A stretch of DNA of 9,520 nucleotides from Phototrophicales bacterium. Its GTDB lineage: Bacteria; Chloroflexota; Anaerolineae; Aggregatilineales; Phototrophicaceae. The notes beneath the pieces are model-generated. The model had not been told where the DNA came from and did not search any database. It saw only the letters and a program-made list of their open reading frames with translations. How positions within the stretch are numbered: position 1 is the stretch's first letter; each line of letters opens with the position of its first letter. A program made the translations under genes and the position numbers. The stretch is from the NCBI GenBank assembly GCA_002794515.1, contig PGTJ01000078.1:1-9520 (forward strand), written 5' to 3'. Positions 6,824 to 9,520 of this stretch are shown here, piece by piece.

Positions 6824-7732
6824 ATGGCTAAAGATTATTATCGTACATTGGGTGTAGATAAAAACGCCAGCGAGAAAGACATCAAAAAAGCATTTCGGCG
6901 CTTGGCGAAGCAATATCATCCCGATGCTAATCCCAACAATCCATCGGCAGAGGCAAAATTCAAAGAGATCAACGAGGCATACGAGACCTTGAGCAATCCC
7001 GAAAAGCGCAAATTATATGATCAATTCGGCGCAGATTATGCCAATATGGGCAATGCAGGTGCTGGTGGTGGATATCAGTATCAGACATATACCCAAAATG
7101 TCCAATTTGATGATAGCGACTTTCAAGAGATATTCGAGTCGTTATTCGGTGGATTTGGACGTGGCACTCGTAGGCAATCCACAGGGCGCACACGCACTAA
7201 TACAAGCGGTTTTCAGCCGATTCGTGGCGAAGACATCACCGAAGAGGTGGTCATCAGCCTGCGTGAAGCATATGAAGGCGCGATGCGTTATGTGACCAAA
7301 GGCGAACGTAAAGCGAAGGTGAGCATCCCCGCAGGGGCGAAAGACGGCACAAAAGTCCGTGTGAAAGGTGAAGGCTTGCCCGGTCAAATGGGTGGCGAAT
7401 CGGGTGATTTATATTTGGTCGTCAAGGTCGAACCCGATAAACAATTCATCCGCGAGGGGGACAATCTGATAGTGGATGTGCCATGTGATATGTTCACCGC
7501 TCTGCTCGGTGGCGAAATCGAAGTGCCAACTATGTCGCGCCCTGTGCGGATAAAAGTCCCCGCAGGCACATCATCTGGGCAAAAATTGCGCGTGGTGGGC
7601 AAAGGGATGCCCAAGCTGAATAGCAAAGATGAATATGGTGATTTATTCGCCCGCATCATGATTACCGTCCCCAAAAAACTGACCGATGCCCAACGCCGTC
7701 TGGTCGAACAATTGCGGGAGACGATGAAATGA
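6824..7732 (+). CDS. cbpA: J-domain co-chaperone, CbpA-type (DnaJ without zinc finger)
   Basis: A 302-residue cytosolic Hsp40 that stimulates the ATPase of DnaK and delivers unfolded clients to it. The J domain fills residues 1-70, with YYRTLGV at the start, the essential HPD tripeptide at 32-34 and KFKEINEAYETL in helix III. A Gly/Phe-rich linker follows at about 70-115 (GNAGAGGG, FESLFGGFGRG). Two C-terminal beta-sandwich domains run from about 130 to 290, with repeated SIPAGAKDGTKVRVKGEG and KVPAGTSSGQKLRVVGKG elements. There is no CxxCxGxG zinc-finger region, so this is class B/CbpA-like, and about 300 residues is normal for that class. The start has GAGGAG 6 nt upstream. Its stop overlaps the protease start as ATGA (7729-7732), so the two are probably translationally coupled. 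No dnaK or grpE is in the window. Confidence 0.95.
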   Translation: MAKDYYRTLGVDKNASEKDIKKAFRRLAKQYHPDANPNNPSAEAKFKEINEAYETLSNPEKRKLYDQFGADYANMGNAGAGGGYQYQTYTQNVQFDDSDFQEIFESLFGGFGRGTRRQSTGRTRTNTSGFQPIRGEDITEEVVISLREAYEGAMRYVTKGERKAKVSIPAGAKDGTKVRVKGEGLPGQMGGESGDLYLVVKVEPDKQFIREGDNLIVDVPCDMFTALLGGEIEVPTMSRPVRIKVPAGTSSGQKLRVVGKGMPKLNSKDEYGDLFARIMITVPKKLTDAQRRLVEQLRETMK

Positions 7733-9042
7733 TCTTGTTACAACCCCGCCACAAAAAACACACCCGCATACCCCAGGCAACAACAGCCCGTTTAGTGGGC
7801 TTCCAGCATCAGCACAAGAGGGGCTTGAAGCCTCTCGCGTGGTTGATGTTGATATGGCTGATGACACTGCTCATCGCCTGTCAACCAGAACCATTACAAT
7901 CCGCCTCCAATATCACCCAATCGACACCTGTCGCCAATTTAGCTATAGGGCGAAACAGCACTATCCCCACTGCCCTGCCTGATGCGGTCATCCAAGAGGC
8001 AGATGCCGAATATTTGTTGCTGACCAATATTTACGAGCGCACCGTGCCTTCTGTTGTCAATATCGAGGCAATTAACCAACAAGTCGGGTTCACCGATACC
8101 GGTCGTGGGAGCGGATTTATCTATGACCGAAATGGGCATATCATCACCAATGCCCATGTGGTGAATGGCGCAAGCCAAATTTACATCACCTTCAATGATG
8201 GCTATGTGACAGAAGCGCAATTGGTCGCCCAAGATAATTACAGCGATTTAGCCGTGTTGCGTGTAAACACCACAGTAGACCGTCTGATACCGTTGGAATT
8301 AGCCGATTCTGACCGTGTGCGCGTTGGGCAACGGGCGATTGCCATCGGCAACCCTTGGGGACTACAAGGCTCAATGACGGTGGGCATTGTGAGCGCCGTC
8401 GGCAGGCAACTGGACTCGGCAGAATTAATCGATGCCTCTGCATTGCCCGGATTTCAAAACCCGCGTATCATCCAAATCGATGCCCCCCTCAGCCCTGGCA
8501 ATAGCGGTGGTCCGTTGCTCAACAGCAATGGTCAAGTGATTGGCGTGAATACGGCTATCCGCACCACATCGGGCAATTTTGAAGGTGTCGGGTTTAGCGT
8601 GCCATCCAATACGGTGCGCCGTGTTGTGCCAGAATTGATCAGCAAAGGACGAGTCGATTATTCGTGGTTGGGGATTAGCACCATCGCCTCCGATTTTGGT
8701 GTGGCGGCGTTCGCCGAAGCGTTAGGACTATCGGTCAAATCGGGGATATTGATAACTGGGGTATCTGCCAATTCACCCGCCGAAAAAGCGGGATTGCGCG
8801 GTGGTACAACCACCCGTGTCGTGCGCGACATCCCCATTTGTGCAGGTGGTGATATTATTGTGGCGGTCAACGGTCAATTCGTGCATAATATGGATGAATT
8901 GGTCAATTATTTGGTCATCCAGACCAAACCCGCCGATACCATCGAATTGATGGTCGTGCGTGGCGAGCAAACATTGAACATCACCGTCACCCTAGAAGCG
9001 CGCCCGACACAAGGAGCGCTCGTACCTGAATGCGAAGGATAA
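7729..9042 (+). CDS. htrA: HtrA/Deg-family serine protease, lipoprotein, one PDZ domain
   Basis: A 437-residue trypsin-like protease/chaperone expected outside the cytoplasmic membrane. A basic N-terminus (1-34) leads into a hydrophobic segment (about 35-50) ending in the lipobox LIAC with Cys51, so the mature protein is probably lipid-anchored; Gln at +2 is not an inner-membrane retention signal. A linker (52-100) precedes the protease domain, with catalytic His143 (TNAHVV), Asp173 (YSDLAVL) and Ser259 (GNSGGPL). A PDZ domain covers about 308-415, with the insert between AGLRGG and GGDIIVAVNG seen in many bacterial and plant Deg proteins. Cys371 in this insert and Cys435 at the C-terminus are the only other cysteines and could pair. 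HtrA family members degrade or refold damaged exported proteins. GGGAG lies 8 nt before the ATG, supporting this start, although it gives an unusually long n-region. The stop TAA lies 5 nt before the phosphatase start. Confidence 0.95.
   Translation: MILLQPRHKKHTRIPQATTARLVGFQHQHKRGLKPLAWLMLIWLMTLLIACQPEPLQSASNITQSTPVANLAIGRNSTIPTALPDAVIQEADAEYLLLTNIYERTVPSVVNIEAINQQVGFTDTGRGSGFIYDRNGHIITNAHVVNGASQIYITFNDGYVTEAQLVAQDNYSDLAVLRVNTTVDRLIPLELADSDRVRVGQRAIAIGNPWGLQGSMTVGIVSAVGRQLDSAELIDASALPGFQNPRIIQIDAPLSPGNSGGPLLNSNGQVIGVNTAIRTTSGNFEGVGFSVPSNTVRRVVPELISKGRVDYSWLGISTIASDFGVAAFAEALGLSVKSGILITGVSANSPAEKAGLRGGTTTRVVRDIPICAGGDIIVAVNGQFVHNMDELVNYLVIQTKPADTIELMVVRGEQTLNITVTLEARPTQGALVPECEG
7785..7836 (+). 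repeat. Two tandem hairpins inside the 5' coding part of htrA
   Basis: AGCCC (7785-7789) pairs with GGGCT (7797-7801) across a 7-nt loop. GAGGGGCTT (7818-7826) pairs with AAGCCTCTC (7828-7836) with a single G-U wobble; the innermost bases must open to give a usable loop. Both lie between the start codon and the signal-peptide core. Neither is followed by a T-run, so they are not simple intrinsic terminators. They could slow ribosomes or shape mRNA processing between the coupled genes. Confidence 0.45.
9035..9039 (+). promoter_or_regulatory. Ribosome binding site AAGGA that fixes the phosphatase start
   Basis: AAGGA overlaps the last two sense codons of htrA, just before its TAA, and sits 8 nt before the ATG at 9048. 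An in-frame ATG at 9030 lies upstream of this element and has no comparable signal, so the start at 9048 is preferred. Confidence 0.65.
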
Positions 9043-9047
9043 TCACC

Positions 9048-9491
9048 ATGCACCAAATACGCGATTGGTTATATGTCGCCAGCTACAGAGAGACGCAAGA
9101 CCTCGCCAAACTCAATGAGAAAAATATCGGCGCGGTGTTGCATCTACAACAATTGGTCGAACAAGAGGGCATAGATACCTTCTATATTCCCATCCAAGAG
9201 GGCATCCCGCTCACCAAAAATCAAATTGCAACGGGCTTAAATTTTATTCGTGAACATCATGCACAAGGGAAGGCGATTGTGGTGGCGTGTGGTGCGGGAA
9301 TCAGCCGGTCGGTGATTTTTGCCATAGGGGCGCTCAAGATGATCGAAGGCACAAGCCTATCAAAAGCATTTTCGGATATTCGTAAAGTCCATGAACGAGC
9401 CATGCCCGATGAACTACATTGGCAAAATATGTGCAATTATTTTGGCGAACATATCGATTTTTGGGAGATGTGGCGCACGATTGAGTTATGA
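9048..9491 (+). CDS. Small dual-specificity / tyrosine phosphatase-like protein with atypical active site
   Basis: A 147-residue soluble protein made of little more than a cysteine-phosphatase domain. The N-terminal IRDWLYVASYRETQDL and the strand IGAVLHLQQL match the start of the DSP fold. VVACGAGISRS (78-88) is the phosphate-binding P-loop C-x5-R, with nucleophile Cys81 and Arg87. The usual His before the Cys is Ala80. Where the general-acid Asp is expected (in IPIDDG-like sequence) it reads IPIQEG with Glu51. The late motif MPDELHWQNMCNYF resembles the PN...QL..YE end of DSPs. It may dephosphorylate Ser/Thr/Tyr or another phosphate ester with altered rate, or only bind phosphate; substrate unknown. 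It is the last gene of the J protein-HtrA operon, 5 nt after the htrA stop. The start at 9048 follows AAGGA at 9035-9039; an ATG at 9030 would add six residues overlapping htrA. Confidence 0.8.
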   Translation: MHQIRDWLYVASYRETQDLAKLNEKNIGAVLHLQQLVEQEGIDTFYIPIQEGIPLTKNQIATGLNFIREHHAQGKAIVVACGAGISRSVIFAIGALKMIEGTSLSKAFSDIRKVHERAMPDELHWQNMCNYFGEHIDFWEMWRTIEL

Positions 9492-9493
9492 TT

Positions 9494-9516
9494 TATCCCC
9501 CAATCTTTAGGGGATA
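9494..9516 (+). terminator. Possible terminator hairpin after the phosphatase gene
   Basis: TATCCCC (9494-9500) and GGGGATA (9510-9516) are perfect reverse complements with a 9-nt loop, starting 2 bp after the TGA stop. This fits the end of the three-gene operon. No T-run is seen in the last four bases of the window, so an intrinsic terminator cannot be confirmed. It could also belong to the control region of the next gene. Confidence 0.4.
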
Positions 9517-9520
9517 TGAC

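Noticed and set aside
9030..9047. ATG at 9030 as start of the phosphatase-like gene
   Set aside because: It lies upstream of the AAGGA element (9035-9039) and inside htrA. The ATG at 9048 has the right spacing and starts with the conserved first strand.
9510..9518. AGGGG followed by ATG at 9516 as start of a further gene
   Set aside because: Only two bases separate the putative ribosome binding site from the ATG, and the G-run is better explained as a hairpin arm. Too little sequence follows to judge.
1..9520. tRNA, rRNA, CRISPR array, insertion sequence or prophage
   Set aside because: No regularly spaced repeats, cloverleaf-like sequence, transposase or terminal inverted repeats with target duplications were seen on reading both strands.

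Overview
The window is compact bacterial chromosome of about 50 % GC. It holds two divergent gene groups and the edge of a third element. The host cannot be named from the sequence. A short-spaced J-protein / lipoprotein HtrA / small tyrosine-phosphatase operon at medium GC would fit Chloroflexota (Anaerolineae-like), but this is a weak impression from gene content only.

Left edge (1-184): the first 38 codons of a DNA cytosine-5 methyltransferase lie on the minus strand and are cut by the window edge. They carry motif I (FSGCGGMDLGF). The stretch is AT-rich (about 37 % GC by hand count over 1-120). Upstream is a TATAAT-type -10 box flanked by a perfect 9-bp inverted repeat, whose downstream arm contains the methyltransferase ribosome binding site.

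Minus strand, 6723 down to 185: a six-gene surface-polysaccharide operon with four ATGA stop/start overlaps at five junctions. In order of transcription it encodes two GT-B (GT4-type) glycosyltransferases, a WbuB-like glycosyltransferase, a cupin-less RmlD-like SDR reductase, a CapE/FnlA/WbvB-like UDP-GlcNAc 4,6-dehydratase/5-epimerase and a WbjD/WbvD-type UDP-HexNAc 2-epimerase. The last three form a complete pathway from UDP-GlcNAc to a UDP-2-acetamido-2,6-dideoxy-L-hexose. Because the reductase lacks the C-terminal cupin domain of CapF/WbjC, the predicted product is UDP-L-QuiNAc rather than UDP-L-FucNAc. The WbuB-like enzyme is the natural candidate to transfer it. Initiating transferase, flippase and polymerase are not in the window.

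Divergent control region (6724-6823): 100 bp with good Shine-Dalgarno sequences for both flanking genes and a 7-bp inverted repeat with a 9-nt spacer just before the J-protein start. Its geometry resembles CIRCE but its sequence does not.

Plus strand, 6824-9491: a three-gene protein-quality-control operon. It encodes a CbpA-type J protein (cytosolic Hsp70 co-chaperone), an HtrA/Deg serine protease with lipoprotein signal, trypsin-like domain and PDZ domain (outside the membrane), and a small dual-specificity-phosphatase-like protein whose active site keeps Cys and Arg but departs from consensus elsewhere. A 7-bp hairpin follows the last stop codon at the window end.

No rRNA, tRNA, CRISPR array, insertion sequence or transposase was seen. 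No stretch over 300 bases lacks a gene. Nothing here is clearly a wholly new system. The most interesting points are the predicted L-QuiNAc pathway, the possible read-through insulator before the methyltransferase, the operator-like repeat before the chaperone operon, and the atypical phosphatase active site.
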